Positions 11,886 through 25,990 of a stretch of DNA of 64,000 bases are shown in pieces; position 1 is the stretch's first letter; the number at the start of each line of letters is the position of its first letter. The DNA is taken from the NCBI RefSeq assembly GCF_000764305.2, contig NW_025935958.1, positions 124,001 to 188,000 on the forward strand, in the 5' to 3' direction. Below the pieces are notes generated by a model, which did no database searches, was not told the DNA's origin, and saw nothing but the letters and a program-made list of their open reading frames with translations. A program made the position numbers and the translations under genes. This DNA is from Hyalella azteca. Taxonomy: Eukaryota; Arthropoda; Malacostraca; Amphipoda; Hyalellidae.

Positions 11886-13112
11886 GCAGGCTCTCACCCC
11901 CAACACCGCCGCTGGTCGCCGCCGTCTATTGTATGCTATGATGCATCGTCCAGGGCGGATTACGCTCGTGCTTCGAGCGCATTTGTCTCCCCGATATTGG
12001 TCGTCTCGCTTCAATATTTGCCGCATGCGTGCAGCGATATTACCTGGCAATTCTTCACTGAACTTCAACCTATAGAAAAGGAACGCGTTTAAGCAGGCGT
12101 TCTTGTCAAAATTAAGGCCGTGCCATCGTCGGCCATTCATACGACACCAATACATCGGCCGTATTTATAAATGGTGGAAATAGATGTGCAGATTTTACCG
12201 TTGTAGGACATAACACAAATAAATGCTGAAACATCAGAAATTATATAAAAAATATGCAAACCGCAACTCAGTACGAACACGACTCTGATCCCACCAGTTG
12301 AGATCACGCAACACTTTTCATTTTGGGAGTTGGACAAGAGGAGCAAATATAAAAAATCTACTTTCTCAACTTCAAAGGAAACTGTGATATCACAACTTCC
12401 TGCTTTCTATAAAACTGATCGCTTTTTGTAAGTTTATAAAGTACTTTATCGCTGGAATGCATCATCGATGAGACTAGACGACACGTGACCACAAGCCGTA
12501 CGCTGATGCGTGGTTCTTCCACGCATGCGCGAGGTTCAGCAGCATGAACCATTCTACACTCATGGGCACAACTGTAAATTCACATCGTACTTCTATCTGT
12601 CCACTAAAACCAGACAATTTTATTTTCTTTTACATATTTACTATTTACTATACACTATACATATTAACGATTTACTATTTTTTGCACATATCTACTATAA
12701 TATTTTACTATTTTTTGGTTCAATTACAGAACTCGTATTTCTTCATCAAATATGTATGTATATTTTTATCAAGCTCTAACAGAAATATTTTAAATAAATT
12801 CTAGTGCTCGCTTCGCAATTAGGCATGTAATTGTGATATGCTTCATAATATTACTGATTTAATTTCATCCCAATCAATTAAACGTGGGGCAAGTGAATGA
12901 AGAAAATTACAGAATATCCACAATTAAATTAAATCACCTGCATTTTTCCTTCAATCATTAAATGAATAACGTTTCAATTCCAAGGTATTCATATAGGTTA
13001 TTATCGTATTCTTTTGAGGGACATCATCATCTCGCTTGCTATTAATCTTATGTGTGACGTGCCCTCGAAGTTCGTTTCAAGCAGACGCCACGATAACTGC
13101 TTTGTAGAATTA
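11886..13112. other. Non-coding stretch
   Basis: No gene recognised. 12615-12720 is an AT-rich run of imperfect TTTACTATACA-like motifs. Confidence 0.4.
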
Positions 13113-13175
13113 TAATAACAATAATATTAATAGTAATAATAATAATAATAATAATAATGATTTAATGATAATAAT
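13113..13175. repeat. AAT trinucleotide microsatellite
   Basis: An imperfect (AAT)n run with a clean core of about eight units. Confidence 0.9.
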
Positions 13176-15090
13176 ATTCAGGTGTCACATATCGCGCATT
13201 GGCCAGCTATGGACGTAATAAATAGAGACCAACTAGCTAGCAGACGTAGCAGTTCATTTTATTAACCGGCTGGTATTTTATTAACTCAATACCGGTTTTA
13301 AGTTTTGCAGAAGCGTCACTCAGGCTAATTATTGTCGTAGTGCTTACGAATACCATGATCTTTTTCATGTAAAATAGAGTAGACGTGCCATGCGCAGGGT
13401 GGCCCGCATGGCTTCAGATGACCATGCACCTTGCGGCTAAATGCCTTCAATTATGCCGGTCTTGCGTATCAGATGGCGGTGGCATTCAATTCAAATTCCA
13501 TCCACGTCTTCCTTTTATTTGAAGCTCCGAGATAATTTACAGATCAGGTATTTTTTCAGAGAAATAAAGTTTTTAGAAATTATAATAGGTGTTGATGTTG
13601 AGCTGGACATATGCGGGTACCTTTTCAATGCCCTGATTAGCTATGTCAATATTAATTGAATTTTTTTTTTGTTCGGTTCGTTCACGGAGCTATGCAAATT
13701 AAGCTATTGTCGTCTAAATGACCACAGCTAATTTTCGCTAATTTTGCAGTTAAATCACTCCCGTCTGCCTAATATTTTTCCTCATTTGATTTTTTTCCTC
13801 ATTCATTTCAAGAGTCTACTTAATTTTTCAAGGCTGAAACAGATTAACTGTACAGTCAAAATTTGTGCCGAGTGGTTGGCTCTATTAAGTGCATCAGTAA
13901 AACATAAACCTACTTGTTCCTATAAATGAATGGAACTATTTCGTAACATCAGTGAGCAACAAATCTGAATATCCGATCTCACAGTGAGACGAGGCTTGAG
14001 TTCTTTTCAGCTGAAATTATGTACACTTATGTATAGAAATGGTTGAATGATTTCAAATGGAAGGCAAATGAGATGGAGCGTTGAATTACAAACAGTGCTT
14101 CGAAAACTTTTATACCTGCACTTTCATACAAATTTGTTCGGACGTTGGAGCTAGAATGAAAATTGCTTGCAAATTCACCGCACTTTTCTGCGTAACAACA
14201 AGATCGTGATGTCTCTTTAAATATCGAAAGGTTAATACGCAAGATTTTGGCGCCAAATAACGCCAATGTAATGCAAAACCCTGCCTTTAACATTAAGCTA
14301 TAGCAGAGTGTTGTTACTTCTTCAGGTCTTAATATTATTGTATGTATTGTATTATTACTGTATTGTATTATTGTATGTCCTGCGTTTATTCATAATATGT
14401 ATAATTGTATATTCGAGATTAGGTGATACAGATAGTTGATGCTTAAATATGATCTAGAAACGAGTACTTATAAGATCCATAATTTATGAAATTGATTAAT
14501 TCAAAACGCACACCAAGAAATCTAAAGCAGACTGAACTATCATTTATCATTTACACGTTTTAACAGTTACGTCATTATTTACTAATATTTTCCGATACAT
14601 AACGTAACCACAAAAGTGTATAAATGTATCCGAAACTCAGATTTTGAAGTTTACAATGGAAGTTTCGAAGTTTACTACAATGGCACTATAGAAACTTAGT
14701 ACAGTCTTCCTTTGTACACGTTTTGCGACAGTGCAAGCGAAAATAAAGGCAATGCTTCGATTAGAAATTTCTGTTCTTTTTTCTAGATACAGTTAAGGCA
14801 ACGTAAAGTATTTATTAACAAAATAAGCAATTCCTGCCTCAATGTATTGTATTGAATTGCATACGAGTCGTAATATTTAATATCCAACTTAATTACCTGA
14901 GTAAAGTTTGTGGTGCCATAACATGTATCCTGCCTTGCTTAAAGTGTCCTACGTAGATCGAATCTCGATCCGCATGGACTAATTACACAAAATAAGTGTC
15001 GTCGTTTCAGGAAAATTATCAGTGAATCAATTTCACGCTCGGGAGCCAGCAAGAAGTATTGAGTGTCTCGATCTTCCAATATTCGAGTTG
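13176..15090. other. Non-coding stretch
   Basis: No gene recognised. A TATTGTATTATTG-type low-complexity patch lies near 14335-14375. Confidence 0.4.
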
Positions 15091-15124
15091 GAAGTATTGA
15101 AGCGGCACGGCAAGCGTCGCTATC

Positions 15125-15184
15125 ATGGCGGCATCTTGCTGTACATATCACATAAAATATTCAGTTGTAATGGCTTCATCTGAG
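15125..15184 (+). CDS. Possible first coding exon (20 codons, partial gene)
   Basis: An ATG at 15125 opens 20 codons, MAASCCTYHIK...VMASSE, ending exactly at GAG|GTAAGT, a consensus 5' splice site. An in-frame TGA at 15098 lies upstream, and this is the first ATG after it. A second in-frame ATG lies at 15170. The next exon would have to begin in phase 0; I could not identify it. The segment just upstream is moderately CpG-rich, compatible with a promoter and 5' UTR. The alternative is a chance ATG-donor pairing. Confidence 0.35.
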
Positions 15185-16544
15185 GTAAGTGGCGGGATTG
15201 TAAAATTTTACGAGTCTTGCACGTCGCGATCACGACCAATAACATCAAGAACCTGGTAATAACGCCACAGCATTAATGAGCTCGCTTCTGGGCACGATAA
15301 CCGTATAATTCCGAGTCTACACGCCGGGCTTTTTAATTGTAGAGCCAGAGCCAGCCGTTTACTGCAGTGATACCCGTAAATAAATGCCGTGTCTTCATCT
15401 AAGTGGTATATTTGAATGAAGCCGCCGTAGTCGAACGCACAATGAGTACACTCGAAGTTTTATTTTGAGAACATAAGAATGTTTTAGTATTATAATAAGC
15501 CTATCACTACCAATTATTGACCAATTACTGCTAAATAGTACTCCTAAGCCGAAAATTTTTAGGATTTTTTCATTAACTTACAAATGTTCCCATTCCCTGG
15601 GTAAATACCCAGGGAATGAATCCTTTGCACTGGGCGAAGGAACAGGCAGTGCATTCGTCTCATGCAGTAATAGTATTTTTATGTATTGATGACGATAATT
15701 GTAATCGTTTGTAATCTTTGCCTAGGTGACTAATGTATATTACAGCACATTACAGTGACGCTCATTCACTGACGAGGAGCAGCATCCGTAGAGTTATTTG
15801 ACAATTAAGCAGGATCAGAAGGTCTCAGTTTCGCTCATGCAGTCTCTCAGCCTAGGTTAGTTGGGCAGAAAAAAACTAAATTAGTAGTAACATTTGAGAA
15901 TTTAAATAATTCACTGTCAATGAAACTTCTGCAATTAATTGTAGTTCCATATTCGTAACGAACGCGTACAATTTATCGACGTCCGGTATTATGCCTACGA
16001 AGCATATTTCCGCCAAGATGAAAAATCCGCTAAATTAACGATACGCAAAAACTGCGCTGCTGTTGCCAAGAAGATTATCGGCACGAAGGACCGTGAGACA
16101 GAATTCCAAGTAGAAGGCCTTATATCATGGAAAAATAAAACGGGGCATGATCGATGATTCGATGTAGACTGAATACTTTTTTATTTATAGCGAAGAACGG
16201 CAAAACAAATAAAGAAAGTAAGTTATGAAAGCGGCGTCCAGAATCCCTCAAACTTCAACTTCAAATAGAACCTTGAACATGTTTGTCGGACAGTGAACAA
16301 GACAGTACAGACAGTAAACAAAACAGTACAGACAGTGAGCAAGCAAGTGCAGACAGAAGGCACGATGACGGCTCAATGAGCAGACAGAAGTGACAGGGAC
16401 ACAAAGGTGGTGAAGTGATGTAGGCTTCTTATCAGATGAGCTTGCCTTCTGTGCCGCTGGCCGCACTCAATACGCGCATAATTGGATCATATCTCACCTC
16501 GCAGCTGATCGATGACGGCGTCATTAGGCGCAAGAGGAGCGTTG
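15185..16544. other. Non-coding stretch with a 28-bp palindrome
   Basis: No gene recognised. At 15591-15618 the sequence CATTCCCTGGGTA is followed by AA and its exact complement, giving a 13-bp perfect stem. Confidence 0.5.
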
Positions 16545-16830
16545 CGCGCTCCACGCAACGTGGTGCGAGGTCCACGCAACGTGATGCGTGGTCAACGCAA
16601 CGTGGTGCGTGGTCAACGCAACGTGGTGCGTGGTCAAAGCAACGTGGTGCGTGGTCAACGCAACGTGGTGCGTGGTCCACGCAACGTGGGTGCGTGGTCA
16701 ACGCAACGTGATACCTGGTCCACGCAACGTGGGTGCGTGGCCAACGCAACGGGATATCTGGTCCACGCAACGTGGGTGTGTGGCCAACGCAACGTGATAC
16801 CTGGTCCATGCAACGCTTGTGAGTGATACA
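16545..16830. repeat. Minisatellite, ~21-bp unit with CGCAACGTGGTGCGTGGTC core, ~13 copies
   Basis: Early copies are regular 21-mers. From about 16680 the array becomes a two-unit higher-order repeat of ~43 bases, alternating GTGGGTGCGTGGYCAA and GTGATACCTGGTCCA types. Open frames in five registers (repeated STQRGAW, NATWCVV and the like) are by-products of a period divisible by three. Confidence 0.9.
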
Positions 16831-18720
16831 CGCAAGGAGAGAGTTCGCGCCTGAGCACATTTCAACAACTCTACGTTGCTTTGCCCATCAAATTTCGTTT
16901 TTACGGATTTCCTCAAAACCATGCAAATCATATGCGCGTTGAGCCTATTTCTTCAAGCCACGCTTCTCGTCGTCTCACGTAACTTTCTACATCGATTCCT
17001 TTATCTAATACTGAAGTAATTTTCTAAACCTATCATGCTGCTCGATACGCCACAACTTTGGATGATTTTTATCAATAATAAAAAAACTCTTCAAATATTA
17101 CTGTGCATTATTCCTACCATCAAACATGAATATATCATCAATATTTATTCTCGGTGAATATATCAATCTCAGGCTTGACTTATATGCCTCGCTCAACATT
17201 TTACTCAACTGTGTAGATTTGTGCTCGCCAAGTAGGGCTAGGGTAATGGATAACTTGAAAAATGACCTCAATACGTCGGTAAGCTCAAATTGAACGGGAA
17301 CGAGGCTGTTGAGGATCGATGTTGCAGTGAGAGAGGTTGCCAGGAATCTAGGCTACCACCATCATCGAAAGTTTACCGATGTATCAGTGAATGATCAAGC
17401 TCGCAGGTGATCATAATTAACGGCTGTATATAATTACAGCCAACATAGACACACCAGCACCAAAATATATGCTGAAGAGCATGATATTTTACAGAATTCA
17501 CCCCAATAACAATGTGTTGTGAGCACAAAACGTTTTGAACATGAAAACAGCTATCCAGAGTTAGGTGTGGATAATTACTATGGCCACACTACAGATTCTA
17601 TACGCACCATTCGCACAGAGAGTACGAGCTAGCTAAAAGCGGTCCAATAAAGCTGCCAAATAACAATAATAACTTAACCTGTAACGACGTAATTCTCAGG
17701 AACATATGGTAATGGCTACCAAATGTTCTGTCATTCAAGCGATTATTCGTCGACCAGCAAGGCCCTCAAGAAACATAATAAGCATCAATGATTGAACGCC
17801 TCGTTACAGATAACGTGAATCATATTGATGGCCGTTACGTCCTCATAGCGAGACCATTTCGCTTATTTACATGACGCGCATACTATGATGTATCAGCGAC
17901 CAAACAATTAAGGAGGTACCAGCAACCATGCAGGAAGATACCGCCGCTCATACCGGCAACCACACAGGGAGGAAGAAGCAAGCTACTAGCAACCACGCAT
18001 GAGCATGAGCAGGCAGGGAGAGTACCCGCTACTATATGCAAGAGTTACCGTATAGTGTTGACCATTCTTAGGGCAAAAAATTTATAACACAAATAGATAT
18101 TAAAAACATAGCATGAATCCAGCAGTGGAGCTTAATGAAGTCCAATTCCACCGTTCGATGACGAGGAGCCCAAAAGCGCCCCTCGAACAAGAAACTCAAC
18201 ATAGTCGCAGTATTAATGTTCGTCGATAAACAAACTTCAGATTCTCAAGAAGTTTGTGATCATATATAATTAGACTTTGCGAGCAAGCAGCTACATGGGT
18301 CATGATCGAAGGATGCATGCAGTTTTGTTAAATGAGTAGCCATTTATGAGGCCATATTGACTCCATCTGATTTCCTAAGTAATTTTACTATTGTTCGCGC
18401 AATTTAATAATTTCATACAAATGGAGGGCAACACAGCGACATTCATAGCTTGATTTTTCATGGCTCATTCCTTAGAAGAATTATCTTTCCTCTTTTTCCA
18501 TAAGCCAATGGAGTATCTGCTTTTATATGCTAGGCAATAGAGTACACGAAGTTCGAGCTTCGAAGTCCTCAAACTAATCCTATACTCGTCGTCAGCTCTT
18601 AAGAACACGGCTTGCATGAGAGCCAGACTCTATGCCTGACTCACTTCACTAAATCAACTTACCTCTGCAAGTCAATGGAACGAATCTCGGAACTAAGTCT
18701 AGGGTTTAAATAATGTGAGC
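16831..18720. other. Non-coding stretch
   Basis: No gene or recognised repeat. Confidence 0.4.
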
Positions 18721-18874
18721 GCGTAGATCTGTAAGGGCATGTCTCCTGTCCACATTTGCCTTGCAAATCGCCGAGGTAGCGCGGCCTGAGTTAGGCTTAG
18801 TGAGAGTCAACACACGCGGCTGCTGCCGAGCTACGGCCGCCTCTGAGTATTGGCCGCGCGCCGGCTCTGCAAAC

Positions 18875-19132
18875 ATGGCTGCCATTGGTAGACGAGGCTC
18901 TCAGGGTCTCGCCCCGCTGCCCACTCCATTTTCCCGTGATTCCTCCACTGACCCTTTCACTTCTCCCGCCCTTGGTAACTATTGGAACTGTAATTACTTC
19001 ATCTCGAGACTCCTACTGAAAATGGATGCTGAGGCAACACAAGTTCTTCTATCAAACGCCGAGCAAACAATTGATTCGATCAGGCACGTTATGCGTGCCG
19101 AATTACATCTCAAACTCATCATGGCAACCTGA
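18875..19132 (+). CDS. Candidate small protein or first exon, 85 codons
   Basis: ATG at 18875 in favourable context (AAACATGG) at the edge of a CpG-rich segment (18760-18930), open to TGA at 19130-19132. The N-terminal half is Gly/Arg/Pro-rich (MAAIGRRGSQGL). The C-terminal half could form an amphipathic helix (MDAEATQVLLSNAEQTIDSI). No family recognised. The frame is also open upstream of this ATG, so start choice rests on context alone. A CpG-rich promoter with a chance ORF is an equal alternative. Confidence 0.25.
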   Translation: MAAIGRRGSQGLAPLPTPFSRDSSTDPFTSPALGNYWNCNYFISRLLLKMDAEATQVLLSNAEQTIDSIRHVMRAELHLKLIMAT

Positions 19133-21432
19133 TCATTAGTGAACTTCTTTTAAATTTCAATCGAATGTATATTAAAACTTTCAGTGTAACTTAACAATTA
19201 AATCGTGAAATTTTCAACCTATAAAATCAAGGTTGGAGACAAATTTAAAACAGGCAGCAATGGGAGTACGTATGAATGTATTCAAAAACTACATACATAT
19301 GTCTAGGCTCTGGAATGGCAGAGAAAATATTAATGCTAGCAGAGTTCAGAGCAAGCCACCGCACCGGAGCCAATAAAATGTATTCAGTTATCGTAAAGTT
19401 ACGATTAGGATACCTAATAAAATATTATTCAATTCACGGCGTCAACTGCATGAATAGCCTGACAACGAATTCACACCCCACACTCAAATATTTGTTAATA
19501 ATCTGCTGCTGAATATCAGATTTATTTGGGCTCATGAGTATTTATGATTTCAAATGTATTCGAACCGTGAAAGAAAGTCGCCTAGATATATGTAAGAGTA
19601 CGTGCAAACGTATCTAAAATGTAAAACTACGTCAAATGTAAAATGCCTCTAAAAAACTATGTAAGACAGTTTTCTTTACGCGTACGACCATATAACAAAA
19701 AGTATCCTTGTCAAGAAAGACAGCGGTCTCTGTGTTCACAAGCGTGAAAGAATGTATCTGAACCATAAACGACAGTCGTTTTCTATACAAATTATTGTAA
19801 CTACATAGCACAGACCAATAATATTCAAGAGTAAGGAGATCTTCACTCCGTATTTGTGATGCAATAAAACCAAATTATTTGGCCCCTCTATATAGCAATT
19901 TATATAACATCAAAATAATTACAGTAGAAGTGCATCCCGGAGCTCAGTCCCCCATGCAAACGAGAGCCCATGACCAACAGATCACCGCCCCCCTCCCAGC
20001 CTGGCCCGTCAAGGGCTCTTGAAGTCCGTGTTGCTGGAAGGTAAACGCGGGCTTTACGAAGAGGCACTCAACTGGACCTCAAGGGGCTGGACGACACTGG
20101 ATCCTCGAGACCTGAAACTTGGATAGCCTTAACCTTACCCCTATAGTTTGCACCTCTCTTCAGGGGAAAAGGCCTCGCGCCCTACGAGTTGTCCAAACGG
20201 ATATAAAAGCTCGAAAAGAGCTTGTATTACAATATGTTTTCAGTGATCAGCCGTTATTTAAGTTTATAATACCGTTGTAATTTACAAAAAAGTTCCTCTT
20301 TGCTTCCCTGTAATACTTTATAATTGGAATACTCTCGTGAAATCATTTCTTCTTATGAAGTACTGTCACTAGAACGAGCAATATTTGAAGATCAAGCGCC
20401 GAAGCCATTCACTTGAAGATATGCATGACATAGACAGCACAACGGAACCCAAATTTATTGGTTTTGTGTTGAGTGTGAAATGTTACTTGCGGTCGTAAAG
20501 CTTAGCTGCGATTGAGATTTAATGGTGATTTACTTTATTCATAACTCGTTTGGGCCTCGGCCTGTGGATGAAACACCTCAAGTTCATATACGTCGAATCA
20601 ACTTCTATTCAACTGTCCTTCTCACAAGAACAATTAATCGAGTACCTTCGACCGCTCAGCAGCCACCGATACAGCTTCTATAATAAACAATTCCTCCCGA
20701 CCATTTATTACTAAACTATTACATGAAGACGGCAAAAGGAAAAGAATACGAGGGGATTCCTAACGTCGCAAGTATGGGGAGCGGGGGATGAAGTGAACGG
20801 GGGGTGCCAACGGAGAGCTGGACAAACACTTGACTTGCGTTCAAACATCATTAGTTGTGAGGCGGACAACACAGCTCTGTGTTGGCTCACACAAGCAAGA
20901 ATCTTGTGACTGGAGACTTCCACGAGAAGCTCTTCTCTCGCTGACCTTTCTCTTCCTCTAATGAAACAATAATGAACAATTCTTTCGGCCTAATGAGTAT
21001 AAAAGAGATTAACTTTTAATCAGGAACAATAACACTTTGAGCATTAAGTGACTGATGCTTAGGCGATAGGTTCTATGTTAATGAATGACACATATGATAA
21101 CATTATTAATAACTGCGGCTGTCAAATAAAACGACTTATTTGTGTTGGAATACTTACAATCATTGACCCAGGGCAAGCAGTACAATTTATATATGTCTTG
21201 TAATATTTATAATGATATCCTAAGCATTGCATTTAATGAAGCTCGAGAATGGCCTGAAATATGAGTGAGGATCGCTCATACTGAACGTTGTATAGGAAAT
21301 ATCTATTTGCGTTATACGATCTGAAGAGCCCTCATATTGGGCGTCCTGAAATATTTAAATATTTTTGATCTAACGAAAATATCTATCTACTATTTACGTA
21401 CATATTGGGGGCACTATCTACTTGATGAGGAG
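19133..21432. other. Non-coding stretch with a GC-rich insert
   Basis: 19930-20215 is distinctly GC-rich compared with its flanks and may derive from a mobile element or an old exon, but I could not assign it. The rest shows nothing I can support. Confidence 0.35.
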
Positions 21433-21749
21433 TAGTTACAGAGAGCACTAGTTACAGGGAGCACTAGTTACAGAGAGCACTAGTTACAGGAGCACTAGTT
21501 ACAGAGAGCACTAGTTACAGGAGCACTAGTTACAGAGAGCACTAGTTACAGGGAGCACTAGTTACAGAGAGCACTAGTTACAGGAGCACTAGTTACAGCT
21601 AGGGAGCACTAGTTACAGGGAGCACTAATTACAGGGAGCACTAGTTACAGGGAGCACTAGTTACAGGGAGCACTAGTTACAGGGAGCACTAGTTACAGGG
21701 AGCACTAGTTACAGGGAGCACTAGTTACAGAGAGCACTGGTTACAGAGA
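21433..21749. repeat. Minisatellite, 15/16-bp unit AGTTACAGGGAGCACT, ~20 copies
   Basis: Two length classes are mixed: 16-mers with AGAGAG or AGGGAG and 15-mers with AGGAG. An AGCTAGGGAGC insertion lies near 21597. The right half is a homogeneous run of GGGAG units, so the array shows a polarity of homogenisation. Nearly all units contain ACTAGT. Confidence 0.9.
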
Positions 21750-24700
21750 ATTATTGACGGATCAAATCCTTACTAGACCACGACAATTACAGTTGAAACT
21801 TTACAGCATTTATTAATAATTTGTTTGTTATATTTATATATATTATAGTATAGGTCGGCAAAATTTGTTCCTTTGAGCAGGTGTCATTGAAGACCAGAGA
21901 ATTCGTTTTATTGACAATTTTCTTATTTGTTTTTCAATAGATCGAACAATATTTTTCGTTTGAACTGGTAAATCGAAAATCAGCGTACCGATGGACATTT
22001 TTATTTATTTAACAACGTTTCGATCTGTATTAACCATTCATTATCAAGTTACAAGGCGCATTGAGTGATGGAATTTGGATCGACATAAGTATAAAATCAT
22101 GTTAATAGGATACTACTCACAAATCAAAATAGTTAGAAATAATTACAAGATCACAAAAATATGAAGATAATCGAGAATTTAAAACACCAAAAATCACTCC
22201 GAAAACAGTCTCAAGGTTCTAACAAATCCATATATAATTGTTTATATATATAAATAAACAATTGTTTAAATAATACTGTATCGAATTTTGTCTTGGAAAA
22301 CTGAAGATGTCAGCTTAAAGGAAACTTCTTCAATTATTGCCAATTGCTCAGATAAAATAATGCGTGCAGGCGAATTAATTCCTGATTTGAATATAGGAGC
22401 AAGATCTTCAAGCGTAACATTTGCTTCAAGGCGATCAATGCTTCAAATATCACGTTCGCTCAGCTTAGCGAGCGCACATTGAGTGTCTTTAGAGTTAGCC
22501 AAGTGTGCAGATCAACAGCGAGAACTTAGTTAGATCAATATAACAATCTCATTTTAGACATAAAATATCGTGTTCTAGAGCTCATCAGTTGCGCCAAGTT
22601 GATCAAACAAGTCACTTTGCTGAGCACTGACGCTTTGCCCTCTGCATGCAGGCAATCTCAGCCATTAAGCATTTGTCAAGTCCCGTACACGAGCGATTTA
22701 TTGGCGCCATACAAGTGAATGTCGCATCACTGCGGGATTCCTTCGGTCGTTGTGTTTGGCTTCATGAATAGCACATTTTACCGACAATTTTTATCATTGA
22801 TCATTTACGCTTTGTGCTATGCGTGAGAGTGCATGCACCGATGTGTGTCGAACAAGTAAGCCGAATAATGTTCGTTTCGTGAATCGTATTGTTTGAATTT
22901 TAGCATTGCTACTATATGTTCGTAGAACAGTTAACTTATGGACGAAAAATAGGAGCTTTGGTCATATTTCAAAGATTTTTATTCGAAATCTAAATCTAGA
23001 AATCCCAATTAAATTTAAAGTGTTGAGTCCATGTATCGTTGATCAATAGTTCTACGGTGATTTATACAATTTATTTTCATCGTCTGAAAGTGTCAGCTTC
23101 AATTCAACACATAAATGATGTTGGGTGATTAAAACTAAATTAAAGTGACCATTTTCAGGGTAGTTGGCTCACATCACGAACAAATATTTTTATTTGAAAT
23201 TTCACCATAAACACTCTATCCAATTCACATACTTCATCTCATGATCGTAGTTCATTTACCCTTATCAACACATTCGTAGGCAGGAGAAAGAATGACTACA
23301 CCGATGACGAGGTCACCAAAGCTCTTCCTCGCACGAACAAAACCTGCCACTTCTTTTGCCGTCCTCTGAAATCTTCTTCCTAAATACACTGGGCGTTTCA
23401 TCTTTTAAAATTTTACAGATCATCGTGTTTACTTTCTACGCCATTTGGTTCAGGGAAAAAGGCTCGGGCCAATTGATATTTGTCTTTTCAATGGAACGAG
23501 CAAGATTTTAGGACGCGTCTCGTCGGCGCCCTCATCAAGCAGGACAAAGAAGACTGTCATATTTAAGCTCGGCCGACGCCTGGCTCAGCAGAACTCTCAA
23601 ATATGTCCCGTAATATCTTACGACGATCGCTGGTTCGTGAACATTTCTAAAATTGGGTTTTAAGTCTTCAGTTTAATTTGTAATTTCAAAATTTCGGCGG
23701 TCATTTGCATGATCTTGTGGCGTGCTACGAAATTATAAATTTGGGTTTTAAGTCTATATTTGAAATGGTAATTTAAAAATACTGACGGGCAGTGGTTGAT
23801 AAATTGACAATGCAGATGTTAATGCAGATCTCGCTCGTCGTACCTGCTATTTTTTTGCTCATTTATAGGACTATACTGATGTTCAAAATCTTTAATTTTC
23901 ACTTGAGATTCAATACATTGTTCCTTTTCTCACTTCACTCAAAATTTGCAAATGGAAAGAATTCACGGTTAAGTTCATCCAATAATTGCCCCCAGTCAGT
24001 ATGATGAAAGAAGCTTATGTTCAAAGTCAGTCATCCAAACGATCACGCAACTGATCAACACTGCAATATTTGAATGTTTTAAATGCAGTTCCTTGTATCT
24101 GCGATCAACCCTAGTTTCCTGGCCTATCAGATCGAAAAGTTATCACGCATTTGTTTATACACGGAAGAATAATCATCAAAAGCTGTGACTTGGCTGCCGC
24201 AAATCCAGGTTGATCTGGCGCTGCTGAGCGAGTCTGCCTGAGTAAGTCTGTTTCTGCAGCGGTTGAGCCGTGTTGTCGTAGTGACCTGGCACCTGCTTGC
24301 TTCTCACGCTGCTTTTATAGAAGCTGTTAAACTCGGTGTGTGGCTGTTGTTATAACACTTGCTACACACTGTCGCTACACCTGTTAAATAGGTCCTGTTA
24401 TATGACTTGTAGCATGCTATTCATCTAAATTTTTAGCGATATCAATGCTGGTGAGGAGCTTTTTAACCCAACTGACATACGGCTGTTTTACACATACTGC
24501 GTTCACTAACGCTCTCTATTAACCACAAGAACTACTGGTGCTGTTACATATATTAGATTATATGAGACAGCTACGATTTTTTGCTGCTCTACGACTGCGA
24601 CTCACTGTATATAGCAGCTATCATGCGTGATTTAAAAAGCCAAAATTAATGACAAATTGCAGATCAAGCTCAAAAATATTCATATAATGTATCCAATCCA

Positions 24701-25654
24701 GTGTCCACTCTTGATTCCAGTTTAGTAGCTGCCATCGTCGACAGTATAAACATGACCGTACAAACATTACATTGAGGTAAAAATGTATTAAAAGGCGTAA
24801 AAATTAATAGTTACCGACTATGCCAGGACTTGAAGGTTGCTATTGTACAGTACTATAGGTAAACATAAACACTCACTGACTGTGCATAGACTGTCTACGA
24901 TTTGTCTCGGCAAAAATAGACAGTCGCTGTGTGCTCGTCAGTGATAGGCTGTTGTTGGAATAAGCAGACATAAATACAGCTGCTCACGCTGTGGAATACA
25001 TAAATCCTGCATTGCATGCATTGTCATTCCAGAGCGCACACGGACAACAACCCGACGCCCGCCGTTCTGTTTGCAAACTTACAACTCCCCTCGATGATGT
25101 CAAATCTTAAAATTTAAACTGTAAACTTGTTACGCTCGTGCACAAAATCCTGAATTTTTATGGAGCCCGCGATTGTGTGTTTTTCAATGGTTTATTCGGG
25201 GAGAAGCTGTCGCTTTGGCGCAGAGCTGAGGACTTCCCTCGGCCGCGTCCCTGTTTGCTCCAGGACGAATAAACAAAACTTCCTTGATTTCATCCGCCAC
25301 TCGCCACCGTTCATAAGCAGGCCTCGGTCCTTTTTACATATGTCTTTCCTCCCCGTCAGCATATAAACAATGGCCATGAAATAGTGACAGAATATTGAGA
25401 ATATTATGCGTCACACTCGTTAATGTCGCCATTGATAAGCGTGATGTCATTTATTAATCTACCATCCCGCTCAGCGCGATAAAGCATAAGTTCATGTAGC
25501 TTACCGCCCCATTCAATGTGAAGCGTTGCGCGTCAATGCAGCGTCAACGCGACTCTTGTTGGCTCGTGCGGCGCAAAACTTGCGGCCCTGACCTGCCAAG
25601 CAACAAATTGCGGCGTCGGCGGCAAACAAGCAAATGAGCGCTGGCGCTTCCGAG
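21750..25654. other. Non-coding stretch
   Basis: No exon with convincing splice sites and no recognised element. A short AT-rich inverted repeat (AATTGTTTAT) lies at 22237-22263. Confidence 0.4.
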
Positions 25655-25990
25655 TCAGGGCCGAAATAGAGCAGTGGCGTCGGTGAAACAGAGCAAAGGC
25701 GACGAGGGAAAGAAAGTAGTGGCGTCGGTTGGAAAAGAGCAAAGGCTGCAAGCTATATGGTGAAAAAGAGCAGTGGTGGTGAAAAAGAGCAGAAGCGGAA
25801 AGTCAAAAGGAAAAGGCGTCGAGGTGAAAATAGCACAGACGGATGATACAGAAAAGCAAAAGCAGCGTGCGAAATAGAGCAGCGGTGGAAGTCGGAAAAG
25901 AACATCGGCAGTGAGAGAAAAAAAACTGGATTCGGCTGAAATAGATCGAAATCGTTGGGTGAAAAGGGCAGAGTGGCGGGCGTAACAGAG
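25655..25990. repeat. Purine-skewed degenerate repeat
   Basis: The + strand is strongly A/G-biased, with GGTGAAAAAGAGCAG, GTGGCGTCGG and related motifs recurring irregularly. Long - strand open frames (25655-26044) arise from the lack of T on the + strand and encode Phe/Ser/Leu-rich low complexity. Confidence 0.6.

Noticed and set aside
16436..16931. Repetitive frames (STQRGAW, NATWCVV, RCVDHAP)
   Set aside because: Products of the 21-bp minisatellite.
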